This document shows positions 16,053 through 23,951 of a stretch of DNA of 64,000 nucleotides, in pieces. Below the pieces are notes generated by a model. That model was not told where the DNA came from. It did no database searches and worked only from the letters and a program-made list of their open reading frames with translations. Position 1 is the first letter of the stretch. Each line of letters starts with the position of its first letter. The translations under genes and the position numbers were made by a program. This DNA is from Palsa-1439 sp050015495 (GTDB lineage Bacteria > Verrucomicrobiota > Verrucomicrobiia > Palsa-1439), in the NCBI GenBank assembly GCA_050015495.1, contig JBEKBH010000008.1:69938-133937 (forward strand), written 5' to 3'.

Positions 16053-17981
16053 ATGACAACACAACGAGTCAAGCTGGTAGTCGTCGGGATGGTGAGCCTG
16101 CTCGTACTGTCCTGTCCTTCACGCGGTCAACAAGCGGCATCAACTCCAGCCGATCCCAAACTCAAAGCCGCGTATCAACATCTCCACTTTGAACGTCTGT
16201 ACCCGGCCGAAGCCGTGTCCTTCATCCAGGGCAGGCTCGAAACCGCGCCCCGCGCCGTGGATGTTCTCGCCGATGTGGCGTCAGATCAGCGCGCCGATGT
16301 GCGCGTTCTCGTGGCCATGCTCCTCGGCGAACTGGGCGAACCCGACGGCGCGAAGACCCTGTGGCGCCTGACCCGCGATGACGTGGAATTCGTGCGCACC
16401 ACCGCCGCCGGATCGCTCGTGCGGCTGTCGGGCATGACGCCCATTGTGAATTCCTGGGAAGGCCTCAAGGATCCCCGCCCGGATATCCGCAAACTCACCG
16501 CAGCCCTCCTCGGCCAGGCCGCCGATAAATCTGCGGAGCCTGCCCTGCTCGATGATATCCACGACCCGGATGTTTCGGTTCGGGCCGAAGTCGTTGGCTC
16601 ACTCAGCTCGTGCGGCACCAGCGCTTCCGTTCCCGCGCTCGTCGCATCATTGCGCGACGACAGCCCGCTGGTTCGAATCGCCGCCGCGGGTTCGCTGGGG
16701 CACTTCAGCGATCCGTCCTCGATCCCCCCGCTCGTGGCCGCCTTGAACGACTCCGACTGGCATGTTCGCGCCTCAGCCATCATCTCGTTGTCAGCGTTGG
16801 CGGGCAATGACAAGGACCGCATCGCCAAAATCATCGACCCCATCGCCGCGCGCCTTCAGGACGACCCCTACGCCCTCGTGCGCGACCGCGCCGCCGGTGC
16901 GCTGGCCCGGCCCGATGACGAAAAAGCCGTCGCCGCGCTCGTTCAGGCGATTGTCTCCGAAGATCGCGAAGCCCGATTTGACGCCCACGAAGCAATCATC
17001 AATTGCCGGGCCGTTACCGCCCTCCCGCAACTGGCCAAATACATCCACGATGCGAACCGCGATGTCCGCGAAAAGATCGTCCGCATTTTTGGCGAGATCG
17101 GCGGCCCCAACCAGGTTCCCTACGTCATGGACGCCCTGAACGACGCCGACCCGGTCGTTCGCCTCGCCGCCGTCCAGGCGCTCCGCAAACTTCAGGGCCC
17201 GGGCATGCTCGACGCCCTCCAGGCCAAATGTCACGATGCCGATCCCAACGTTCGCGCCGAATCCGCCCGCGCTCTCGGCACGATCGGCGATCACAAAGCC
17301 GTGCCGAAACTCGTCGAACTGCTCCACGACGACAATGGCTTCGTCCGTAGCGCCGCCGCCGAGTCCCTGGGCCAACTCGGGGATCGCACCGCGACCGTCG
17401 CGTTGATTCAGGTCCTGACGGGCGAGAAGCCCCACCCGGCTTCGGTGTCGGACCCGAACGGCCTCGTCATCTCGGCGCAACCGGGCGCACTGCCGGAAAT
17501 TGCCCGATTGAAAATCGTCGAGGAAAAAATCAACGCCACCAAGGCCCTCGGCGATATTCGTGATCCGGTCGCCGTGGACGCCCTGATTGAAAGTGGACTC
17601 AAGGCCGAGGACCCGGGGCTTCGCGCCGAGTCGGCCGTGTCGCTGGGCAAGATCGGGGAGTCGCGCGCAATCCAACCGCTCGAAGCCACCGTGCGTCCCT
17701 ACTACGACACCGTTCCCGAAGACAGCCAGGGCGTGACCATTTCCACCGGGCCGATCGACGAAGCGGTCCGCCTCCGCAAGGAAAAGGAATCGCGCGTCCG
17801 CGCCTCGGTGGCCTGGGCGCTTGGCCAGATTGCCGACCCGTCCGCGCAGGAAATCCTCCGACGCGCCATGAACGACGAGAACAGCCTCGTCCGCGATGCC
17901 GCCGCGGAAGCCCTCGCCCGCATCACCGAGAAACAGGAACGCGTCGCCGACGGCCAGCCCGCAGCCCCATCCGCCCGCTGA
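16053..17981 (+). CDS. Exported HEAT-repeat (PBS-lyase-type) protein
   Basis: 642 residues. Signal peptide at 1-25 (hydrophobic VVVGMVSLLVLSC); a Cys at about residue 23 could make it a lipoprotein, although the lipobox is poor. The rest is a superhelix of about a dozen HEAT/PBS-lyase-type repeats of the pattern DADPVVRLAAVQALRKLQ. Such solenoids are protein-protein scaffolds. No catalytic motif is seen. 35 bases after the previous gene, so likely the last gene of the channel operon and a periplasmic scaffold. Confidence 0.75.
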   Translation: MTTQRVKLVVVGMVSLLVLSCPSRGQQAASTPADPKLKAAYQHLHFERLYPAEAVSFIQGRLETAPRAVDVLADVASDQRADVRVLVAMLLGELGEPDGAKTLWRLTRDDVEFVRTTAAGSLVRLSGMTPIVNSWEGLKDPRPDIRKLTAALLGQAADKSAEPALLDDIHDPDVSVRAEVVGSLSSCGTSASVPALVASLRDDSPLVRIAAAGSLGHFSDPSSIPPLVAALNDSDWHVRASAIISLSALAGNDKDRIAKIIDPIAARLQDDPYALVRDRAAGALARPDDEKAVAALVQAIVSEDREARFDAHEAIINCRAVTALPQLAKYIHDANRDVREKIVRIFGEIGGPNQVPYVMDALNDADPVVRLAAVQALRKLQGPGMLDALQAKCHDADPNVRAESARALGTIGDHKAVPKLVELLHDDNGFVRSAAAESLGQLGDRTATVALIQVLTGEKPHPASVSDPNGLVISAQPGALPEIARLKIVEEKINATKALGDIRDPVAVDALIESGLKAEDPGLRAESAVSLGKIGESRAIQPLEATVRPYYDTVPEDSQGVTISTGPIDEAVRLRKEKESRVRASVAWALGQIADPSAQEILRRAMNDENSLVRDAAAEALARITEKQERVADGQPAAPSAR

Positions 17982-18021
17982 TTCCGCGCCGACGGACCAG
18001 TCCGTCCGCTGTCGTTTCCCC

Positions 18022-18048
18022 TTGGAGGGCCACGCTCCGTCGTGGCCA
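18022..18048. repeat. GGCCACG-CTCCGT-CGTGGCC palindrome, copy 1
   Basis: TTGGAGGGCCACGCTCCGTC then GTGGCCAC, a 7-bp stem with 6-base loop. Further copies lie at 23351-23376 and, inverted, 41976-42001. A REP-type intergenic element. Confidence 0.75.
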
Positions 18049-18359
18049 CACGTCTCGCCGTCTTGTCCACCGTAGCTGTCTCCCTTGGTGGCGCGAGCGT
18101 CCCTGCTTGCGGCCGTTCCCGCCCCCCTTGTCCGCCATAGCTTCAGCAACGGCGGATGTCGCACCGAAGCATTGCGAAAGCGGCCCCGACCGAACCCAAA
18201 CGAACCCACCGAAAAAACACACATCTGGATTTTGCAACTACCAGTCCCACAAGCACATCCAATCGCATTTTCCACTTCAATAGCGTGGGTTCGTTTCGCA
18301 AAAACACCCTTCTTTGCGCTTCCCCCATCCCCTGTTCTTGGGCGCGGTCGCCCCGGTAG

Positions 18360-18379
18360 GGACGCGCTGCTGCGCGTCC
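18360..18379. repeat. GGACGCGC-TGCT-GCGCGTCC palindrome
   Basis: Perfect 8-bp stem with four-base loop in non-coding DNA, REP-like; no T-tract. Confidence 0.5.
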
Positions 18380-18744
18380 GTTGAACGTTTCGCGTTGAAC
18401 GCTGCTCCGTTCCCCTCCTCTATATCAAAGAACCGCCCAGACTATACTCTATCGTATACAGACTGTCCACAAGATTCCGATGGTGGATCAACAAGAGTGC
18501 GCCCCCCTCATCGCTCCAAGGCTTCCCACCCTGCGTTTAGAGGCCCAAGCACTCCCCGCCCCCCACGGACTGGCGTTATCTTCTAACCGCGTTGACGTGA
18601 GCCACGGTTGATTCGCGTCTATTCGTGTGCATTCGTGGCTCTCCCTTCGCGCCCTTCTGGAGTCCATAGTGACCATCCGTGACCATCCGTGTGAATCTGT
18701 GGCTACAGACAGTTCCGGCCTCGCGCCTCGCGCTCAGGCCGGAG

Positions 18745-18772
18745 TTGACTTTGCGGGGCGAACGTCTATCTT
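18745..18772 (+). promoter_or_regulatory. Predicted promoter upstream of the Cys-tail secreted protein
   Basis: TTGACT at 18745-18750 and TATCTT at 18767-18772 with 16-base spacing, giving a leader of about 125 bases before the ATG at 18906. Confidence 0.45.
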
Positions 18773-18905
18773 GGGCGCGGCGTTCGGTCGTTGGGGGACT
18801 TGCCGAAAACAGGCTGTTTTTGGATCGTTTCCATGCGGTGCTTCCGCGATATCCCCTTGCCGCTGCGCAGGCACTGAACTTGCATATTTTTATTTGAGAC
18901 GCGCC

Positions 18906-19997
18906 ATGGACAAGACAGTCAACATCCAACTCGACGGAAAGCTCCGCCGACGACTCGCCGCCATCGGGCTCTCCCTGGTGATGGCGATTTCTCTGTCAAC
19001 GCCTTGCCGCGCGGCGGCCACCGCACCGGATTCGCCGACTCCCGCCACGAAACCGGCGTCCACAGTCGCCCCGACAAATTACACCGAATGCCTCACGCTG
19101 TTGCAGGGAACCGACCGGGTCAACCCCGCGCTCGTCGCAGCGGTCGCCCAACTGTTGAACCATCCCGAAAACGCTTCGCAGGCTGTCCCCCAGAGACCGC
19201 CGTCGCTCCTGGCCGTGACCTGGCGCGAAACCGCGGGACAGGTGCGCGACATCGTCGTCCAGGCGTACTACGACCCGCTCGGCGGTGACGCCAGTATTTT
19301 GGACGCCGACGGTCACGTCCCTGCCCATCTCGGCGGCGAACTATCCGGCGCGGCGGACCAGTTTCTTGGGCTGATGTATCAGCACGCCGTCTATTTCGGG
19401 CCCAAGGACCAGGTGCAATACGAACAGCGCGCCTTCGAAGCCGCCCTCAACGGCGACATGACGGTGCTCCGCGAGCAAACGGTCGATCCGTTGCGCCTCC
19501 TCGTCGTGGTGCCTCACGGCGACACGTTTCTCCCGACGAGCCTCCGGTCACGCGTCCACGGCCTCGTCCTCGACGCCACACTCGAGTTGGGGATCTGGAG
19601 CGGTCAGGTCGGCATGGTGACCAGTGATGGCGAGTCCGCCGAGCAAGTCGCCGCCGTCGTGTCCGCCTGGCGCGATATGGCGCTGTCACTCGCCGATACG
19701 TTCGGCGGCCAAAATTCCGGGAAGCAACTTCGTCAGGCCCTCCAGTCCAGCGCCATCCAGGTCGTGTCCAATCGCGTGCTGGCTTCCGCTGCCGTCGATT
19801 CGCGCCTGGTCGTTCGCGCCTCGAAGGAAATCGCCAGCCATGCCAGCAGTTGTCCGCCGGGCGGCGCCTGTGGTGAGGACAAAGTGGCTGTGTGCCATAA
19901 GATCGATGCCGCGCACGAGCAGACGTTGTGTGTCGCCCCGATGTCCGTCGCCGCTCATCTGGCGGCGGGAGATCGTTGCGGCCCGTGCGGCGAATGA
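18906..19997 (+). CDS. Secreted protein with C-terminal Cys/His-rich motif
   Basis: 363 residues from the ATG at 18906, chosen because a signal peptide follows (hydrophobic 14-33, cleavage near CRAAA). The body (about 50-315) is not recognised. The last 45 residues, with CPPGGACGEDKVAVCHK then LCVAPMSVAAHLAAGDRCGP and a final Cys, resemble the CHxP...V.AHLAHGDxLGxC motif that recurs at the C-termini of diverse secreted bacterial proteins. It may bind metal through conserved Cys and His. Function unknown. Confidence 0.65.
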   Translation: MDKTVNIQLDGKLRRRLAAIGLSLVMAISLSTPCRAAATAPDSPTPATKPASTVAPTNYTECLTLLQGTDRVNPALVAAVAQLLNHPENASQAVPQRPPSLLAVTWRETAGQVRDIVVQAYYDPLGGDASILDADGHVPAHLGGELSGAADQFLGLMYQHAVYFGPKDQVQYEQRAFEAALNGDMTVLREQTVDPLRLLVVVPHGDTFLPTSLRSRVHGLVLDATLELGIWSGQVGMVTSDGESAEQVAAVVSAWRDMALSLADTFGGQNSGKQLRQALQSSAIQVVSNRVLASAAVDSRLVVRASKEIASHASSCPPGGACGEDKVAVCHKIDAAHEQTLCVAPMSVAAHLAAGDRCGPCGE

Positions 19998-20027
19998 CGG
20001 CCGGCACGTGGGCTGATTGTTTCCTCG

Positions 20028-20102
20028 CCCCTCGAGGGGGAATCGAGTCGGACGAGAAGGCGCTGGTCGTGCTGAGGCGGCAAAGGATCAAGGTGAGGGG
20101 TC
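20028..20102. repeat. 75-bp dispersed repeat, copy 1
   Basis: From CCCCTCGAGGGGGAATCGAG to GATCAAGGTGAGGGGTCA. Nearly the same 75 bases occur inverted at about 25935-26012. Both copies are intergenic. Confidence 0.7.
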
Positions 20103-20119
20103 AGTCGCTGTTGCTCGGC

Positions 20120-20905
20120 TCACACCCGTGCCGGCGGACAAATCCCGTTCGGCGAGTTCCGCACGAATTCGATGAACTCCCGCGCTTCCGGCGTCGTGAA
20201 GGCCCCGTCGCGCGTCGCTTCCGCCAACGCCTGCGTGCCGTTCATCCCCGAGAGGTAAAACAGCTGGTAGAGCTTCTTCAGTTCCCCCAGCGCTTCCCGT
20301 GAAATCTTCGCCCGCCGCAAGCCGACCAGGTTCAACGCGTGGATCTCATTGCGTTCCGCCGCCAGCGTGAACGGCGGCACGTCCATCGATACCCGCGCGT
20401 TCCCGGAAAACATCGCCAGCCGTCCCACGTGCGTGAATTGGTGGATCACCACGCCGCCCGAAATGAACGCGCGGTCGCCCACGTGCACGTGCCCCGCCAC
20501 CAGCGCGCAATTGCAGATGATCACATTGTTACCGATCACGCAGTTGTGGCCGACATGCGCCGTGGCCATGATGTAACACTCGTTGCCGATGACCGTCGCG
20601 CTCTCGGGCTCCGTCCCGCGGTGGATATTGCAGTATTCGCGGAACACGTTGCGGTCGCCGATCCGCAGGTAGGTCCGTCGCGACCGGTCAAACTTCAAAT
20701 CCTGCGGTTCATGCCCGATCACCGCGCCCATGTGGATTTCGTTGTCGCGCCCGATCTCGGCGTGGCCCGTCAGATACGCATTCGCCCAAATCCGCGTCCC
20801 CGCGCCGACCTTCACGTGCTCCTCGATGACCACATTCGGCCCCACGTCGACGGTCGAATCGAGTTGCGCCTGCGGACTGATGATCGCGGTCGGATGTATC
20901 GGCAT
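20120..20905 (-). CDS. lpxA: Acyl-ACP--UDP-N-acetylglucosamine O-acyltransferase LpxA
   Basis: 261 residues, the E. coli length (262), from the ATG at 20905, where MPIHPTAIISPQAQLDSTVD is the typical LpxA opening; a longer upstream reading frame has no family support. Left-handed beta-helix hexapeptide repeats fill residues 5-190, with the catalytic-type His in ATAHVGHNCVIGNN. The C-terminal helical domain (about 195-258) follows. It catalyses the first step of lipid A synthesis, transferring a 3-hydroxyacyl chain to UDP-GlcNAc, so the host has an LPS-type outer membrane. Isolated gene; no lpxC or lpxD nearby. Confidence 0.93.
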   Translation of the reverse strand: MPIHPTAIISPQAQLDSTVDVGPNVVIEEHVKVGAGTRIWANAYLTGHAEIGRDNEIHMGAVIGHEPQDLKFDRSRRTYLRIGDRNVFREYCNIHRGTEPESATVIGNECYIMATAHVGHNCVIGNNVIICNCALVAGHVHVGDRAFISGGVVIHQFTHVGRLAMFSGNARVSMDVPPFTLAAERNEIHALNLVGLRRAKISREALGELKKLYQLFYLSGMNGTQALAEATRDGAFTTPEAREFIEFVRNSPNGICPPARV

Positions 20906-21008
20906 GGCGCGCAGTATAAGAGAACACTGTGCGTGTGGGAAGCTCCAGATTGTGTCGCACGCGGCCCAGCGCATCCGGGTTGTCGCGTACGCCGTCCCGA
21001 CATCCGTG

Positions 21009-21034
21009 GTGTAGCGTGCGCTGTCCCCAGCGCA
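21009..21034. repeat. GTAGCGTGCG-type element upstream of RAYT
   Basis: GTGTAGCGTGCGCTGTCCCC then AGCGC, with stem GCGCTG-TCCC-CAGCGC. The GTAGCGTGCG head is shared with the elements after the transposase at 21654. Confidence 0.55.
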
Positions 21035-21139
21035 TGGCTGTTCTCTCTCGCAGGTCTTCGCGCGTGACACGTTACGCGGTGCGGAATGCATGCGAATTGG
21101 AGACTCGACAAAAGCTACAAGTGCCGACACGATTCGAAC

Positions 21140-21640
21140 ATGGAGCGTAAGATCAAACGCACACCGCCGCGTTTATCTGAGGTATTTCAAAACTATGGGA
21201 CGCCCGTCTATTTCATTACCATCTGTACGTTAAACCGACAGGCCGTCCTCGCGTTTCCCTGCGTGCATGAGGCTTTTCGCTCGTACGCCGCGCGGGGCCG
21301 GGAATTCGGCGTTGCAGTTGGCCGCTACGTGATTATGCCGGATCATTTGCATGTGTTTGCCGCACTCGATCAGGAGATGACGGTGAGCCGGTGGGTGAAA
21401 GGATTGAAGCGATGCTTGGATGACGCGCTACAAGAAACGGGACACGAACTCGTCACGCTAAGCAAGTCCAAGCTTTCCAGCTTCTGGCAACCGGGAGCCT
21501 TTGACCACTTGCTCCGCAGCACCGAAAGTTACGAGCAGAAGTGGCATTACGTTTGGCAGAACCCTGTGCGCGCCGGTCTGGTGTCGTCCCCGGAAGGTTG
21601 GCCGTACCAAGGAGAAATAGTACCCATTGATCGCGCGTGA
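21140..21640 (+). mobile_element. REP-associated tyrosine transposase (RAYT, Y1_Tnp family)
   Basis: 166 residues from the ATG at 21140. The Y1 transposase fold is marked by VYFITICTLNRQ, the HUH motif in YVIMPDHLHVF and a C-terminal block with YEQKWHYVWQNPVRAGLV holding the candidate nucleophilic Tyr. RAYTs are single-copy domesticated relatives of IS200/IS605 transposases that act on REP palindromes. Flanking GTAGCGT-type elements fit this. Start upstream is possible (ATG 21086) but the conserved domain begins after 21140. Looks intact. Confidence 0.85.
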
Positions 21641-21653
21641 GGTGCGTACCCGT

Positions 21654-21773
21654 CATGTAGCGTGCGAAGCCGAAATCCGTGAAACGCGCCGAATGTCTGC
21701 CGACGGCGCAATCCCCAATGCATCCGAGCAGAGTGCTTACGGAGTTTCGGCTGAGACAGCCGACGCTACATCC
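21654..21773. repeat. Inverted GTAGCGT/ACGCTAC element pair downstream of RAYT
   Basis: Left arm ATGTAGCGTGCGAAGCCGAA begins at 21654. The right end has TTTCGGCTGAGACAGCCGAC followed by GCTACAT. The two ends are inverted repeats about 120 bases apart, and the right one includes a TCGGCTG-AGA-CAGCCGA hairpin. Confidence 0.6.
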
Positions 21774-21835
21774 AAAAAACGTCCTCAATTCGAGGTCGCG
21801 CTAAAGCTGATTTCTGAAACCTTCCACCTGTGTGG

Positions 21836-23332
21836 CTAGCGCAGCCCGAGTTCGCGCAAGGCCGCGCCAGCGCCGTCGAGGTTCGCCGGTTTCATCTCCA
21901 CATAATTGCGCGAGAGCATCACTCCTTGCGCGCCCGCTTTGAACACGGCGAGCACTTCCTGTTTGACGCCCTCCGGCGTGCACTGGCTGGTGCCGGCGGC
22001 CACAGGCACGTCGATATCGATGCCCGGCCAGACCTGCGTCGACGTGCCGGCGACGGCTTCCATGGCGCGCCGGGTTTCCCGCAGGACGTAATCGGCGCTG
22101 AACCCCGTGGCCGTCACCTTGTCGTACGGCGCTTCCTGGTAATCGAGCACTCGATACAACCATTCGAGCGATTGGTCCGGAGGCACGTCGCCAAAAACAT
22201 TCTCATGCATACTGTCCACGAAACTGCGCATGCGTTGACCGGCGCAATTGCTGTACAGCGCCGGCCGGATAAAATCCGACCAGCCGGTCAACACCGCGTA
22301 ATCTTCTTCCGCCCGGTGAAACGGGCTGAACGACAGATTGTGCCACAGGTGCCAGCCGACGATCAGGGACGGCTTGATCGATTTGATCTTGCGGTAAACA
22401 TCGCGTTCCATCTCATGCCGGCTGGTGACCCACAGGTTGTCCCACGCCAGCAGTTCCGGATACTTGAGCAATAGCCGCCAGAACGCCACGAAATATCCGT
22501 CCCGCGGACGCTTCTCGGCGCGGCCGTTGCGGACGAACGTCTCCAGTTCGCCGAACCCCTTCCGCGCCCGGTCGGCATCGATCCCCAGGCCTTTGGCCTT
22601 CGCCACGCAAAACTCGCAGAAGCACGTGACTTTGCCGGGGTCGGTCTTTGCGCCGTCGTGATACGCGCCGAGCGCGTTGAACAGCGCGCCCTGCCGTTCC
22701 GACCCCCACATGATGCCGTCGATGTCGTAGGACCGAGCGTAATCTTCCACGAGTCCCAGCAGCCAGGCGCGATACCGCGGATTGTTGTAGCACGGGCCGC
22801 CGGGATGGCCTTCCGCGCGTCGGCCATGGAAATCCACCTCGTACAGCGGTTCCCAATGCGGGATGGCGGGAGGGCGGCGGTTGTCTTCGATGATCCACCC
22901 GAAGACTTTGACATCGCGTTTGTGGGCGGCGGGAATCATGCGGGCGAACACATCCACGTCGCCAAACTCCGTGCCGCGCATGTCCTCGTACGTGAAGCCC
23001 GTGTCCTTGTAATATTCCATGTGCGGGATGGCGAAGTTCCCGCCGCGGAACCCGTCCGCCGGCACACCCGCCCGCACCGATCCGTGGGTGTACATGAACG
23101 GGAGGATCACGTTTACGCCCGCCCGTTGTTGCAGGTCGTCGAGCAGCTTGCTGACGTCCTGGCGCGCAAACGGCGCCGGGCTGGTCGCAATCGAGATGGT
23201 CGCGGCCTTGCGGGCCGCCGGCGCGGTTGTGACCGCATCCGCCAGCGCGGTCAGGGGCGACAACGCCGCGGTGACGCCGATCGCCGTCGCGGTCTTCAAC
23301 GCTTCACGGCGCGTCATGGGCTGGTCGATCAT
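21836..23332 (-). CDS. Tat-exported glycoside-hydrolase-like protein
   Basis: 498 residues from the ATG at 23332, chosen because GAGGAGGA lies about 8 bases upstream and a twin-arginine signal follows (MTRREALKTATAIGV, cleavage near ALADA). The body has a TIM-barrel glycosidase appearance: INVILPFMYTHG-like strand, DVKVFGWIIEDNRR, SYDIDGIMWGSERQG, CFCEFCVAKAKG and late repeats of YVEMK. It resembles the putative glycosyl-hydrolase-like families common in Planctomycetes and Verrucomicrobia. Substrate unknown. Periplasmic or cell-surface. Confidence 0.65.
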   Translation of the reverse strand: MIDQPMTRREALKTATAIGVTAALSPLTALADAVTTAPAARKAATISIATSPAPFARQDVSKLLDDLQQRAGVNVILPFMYTHGSVRAGVPADGFRGGNFAIPHMEYYKDTGFTYEDMRGTEFGDVDVFARMIPAAHKRDVKVFGWIIEDNRRPPAIPHWEPLYEVDFHGRRAEGHPGGPCYNNPRYRAWLLGLVEDYARSYDIDGIMWGSERQGALFNALGAYHDGAKTDPGKVTCFCEFCVAKAKGLGIDADRARKGFGELETFVRNGRAEKRPRDGYFVAFWRLLLKYPELLAWDNLWVTSRHEMERDVYRKIKSIKPSLIVGWHLWHNLSFSPFHRAEEDYAVLTGWSDFIRPALYSNCAGQRMRSFVDSMHENVFGDVPPDQSLEWLYRVLDYQEAPYDKVTATGFSADYVLRETRRAMEAVAGTSTQVWPGIDIDVPVAAGTSQCTPEGVKQEVLAVFKAGAQGVMLSRNYVEMKPANLDGAGAALRELGLR

Positions 23333-23350
23333 GATCGAGTCCTCCTCATT

Positions 23351-23376
23351 TGGAGGGCCACGCTCCGTCGTGGCCG
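23351..23376. repeat. GGCCACG-CTCCGT-CGTGGCC palindrome, copy 2
   Basis: TTGGAGGGCCACGCTCCGTC then GTGGCC, same element as 18022-18048, just upstream of the ribosome site of the Tat-exported protein. Confidence 0.75.
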
Positions 23377-23672
23377 CTTCGCCAGACACTACCGAGACCG
23401 CCGCAAAATCGCAAGGCTGTGGATGTCACGCTCACGGGAGGAATTGGGCCGTCTCGTACCGCACCGCCACCGCAATCACCGGGGACGACCGGCGCCAAAT
23501 CGAATCCGACCTCCGAGGCGCATGGCGATCGTTGTGGGACGCGACTCAGCCGTGTGCAGTGCTCGCGACATTCCGATACCCATCTACCTACCGACCTTCG
23601 ACGACAATTGGAAAACGTGACGCTTGTTCGAGGAGATATTCTCGCCAGTTGACTTTGCGGCCAACAGTCGAG
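23377..23672. other. Intergenic, about 300 bases, nothing recognised
   Basis: Lies between two minus-strand genes. Open frames on the plus strand are composition-driven and resemble no family. Confidence 0.4.
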
Positions 23673-23933
23673 CTAATCCGGTGGATGTTCCTCGATTGCC
23701 TTCTGCATTGCTTCGGCTATACGGTCGCGGTAAATGCGATTCTCAATGAAGGCATGCCCCTTTTCGCTTCTAGCGGTTACCGTGAAGCATGGCACGGGCT
23801 GCCCGCCAGACTGATTCCTTGTAACACTTAGAGTGGAAGTGGCAGGGTCCCGGTTATCATCTGACCACCCTAGATGGTAATCGTAGGTACCAACTTTGAA
23901 GTCTCGTCTGTCTGCAAGCTCCCCCATTTTCAT
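23673..23933 (-). CDS. Small hypothetical protein after the CysO-fusion gene
   Basis: 86 residues, no family recognised. It has balanced amino acid use (FKVGTYDYHLGWSDDNRDPA; HAFIENRIYRDRIAEAMQKA) unlike shadow frames, and a GGAG close to the ATG. It begins 18 bases after the stop of the fusion gene, so it may be the tail of that operon. A second in-frame ATG two codons later is possible. Confidence 0.45.
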   Translation of the reverse strand: MKMGELADRRDFKVGTYDYHLGWSDDNRDPATSTLSVTRNQSGGQPVPCFTVTARSEKGHAFIENRIYRDRIAEAMQKAIEEHPPD

Positions 23934-23951
23934 GCTCCGTTCGTATAACCG

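Larger units (their letters stand above)
17982..18905. other. Repeat-rich intergenic region, about 920 bases
   Basis: No gene is supported. It contains the GGCCACG-CGTGGCC palindrome (18022-18048), a GGACGCGC/GCGCGTCC palindrome (18360-18379), degenerate direct repeats such as GTGACCATCC (twice near 18668-18690), and a good promoter at 18745-18772 for the next gene. Confidence 0.6.

Noticed and set aside
18600..18712. CRISPR-like or tandem repeat array
   Set aside because: Only two or three degenerate GTGACCATCC/ATTCGTG units, irregular spacing, no cas genes.
20906..21130. Upstream extension of lpxA
   Set aside because: 75 extra residues without family resemblance and containing the RAYT-linked repeat; LpxA starts at MPIHPT.
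21140..21640. Complete IS200/IS605 element
   Set aside because: No TnpB and no IS-type ends; a domesticated RAYT with REP flanks fits better.
23019..23831. Plus-strand ORFs opposite the Tat-exported protein
   Set aside because: Low-complexity Arg/Ala-rich shadow frames.
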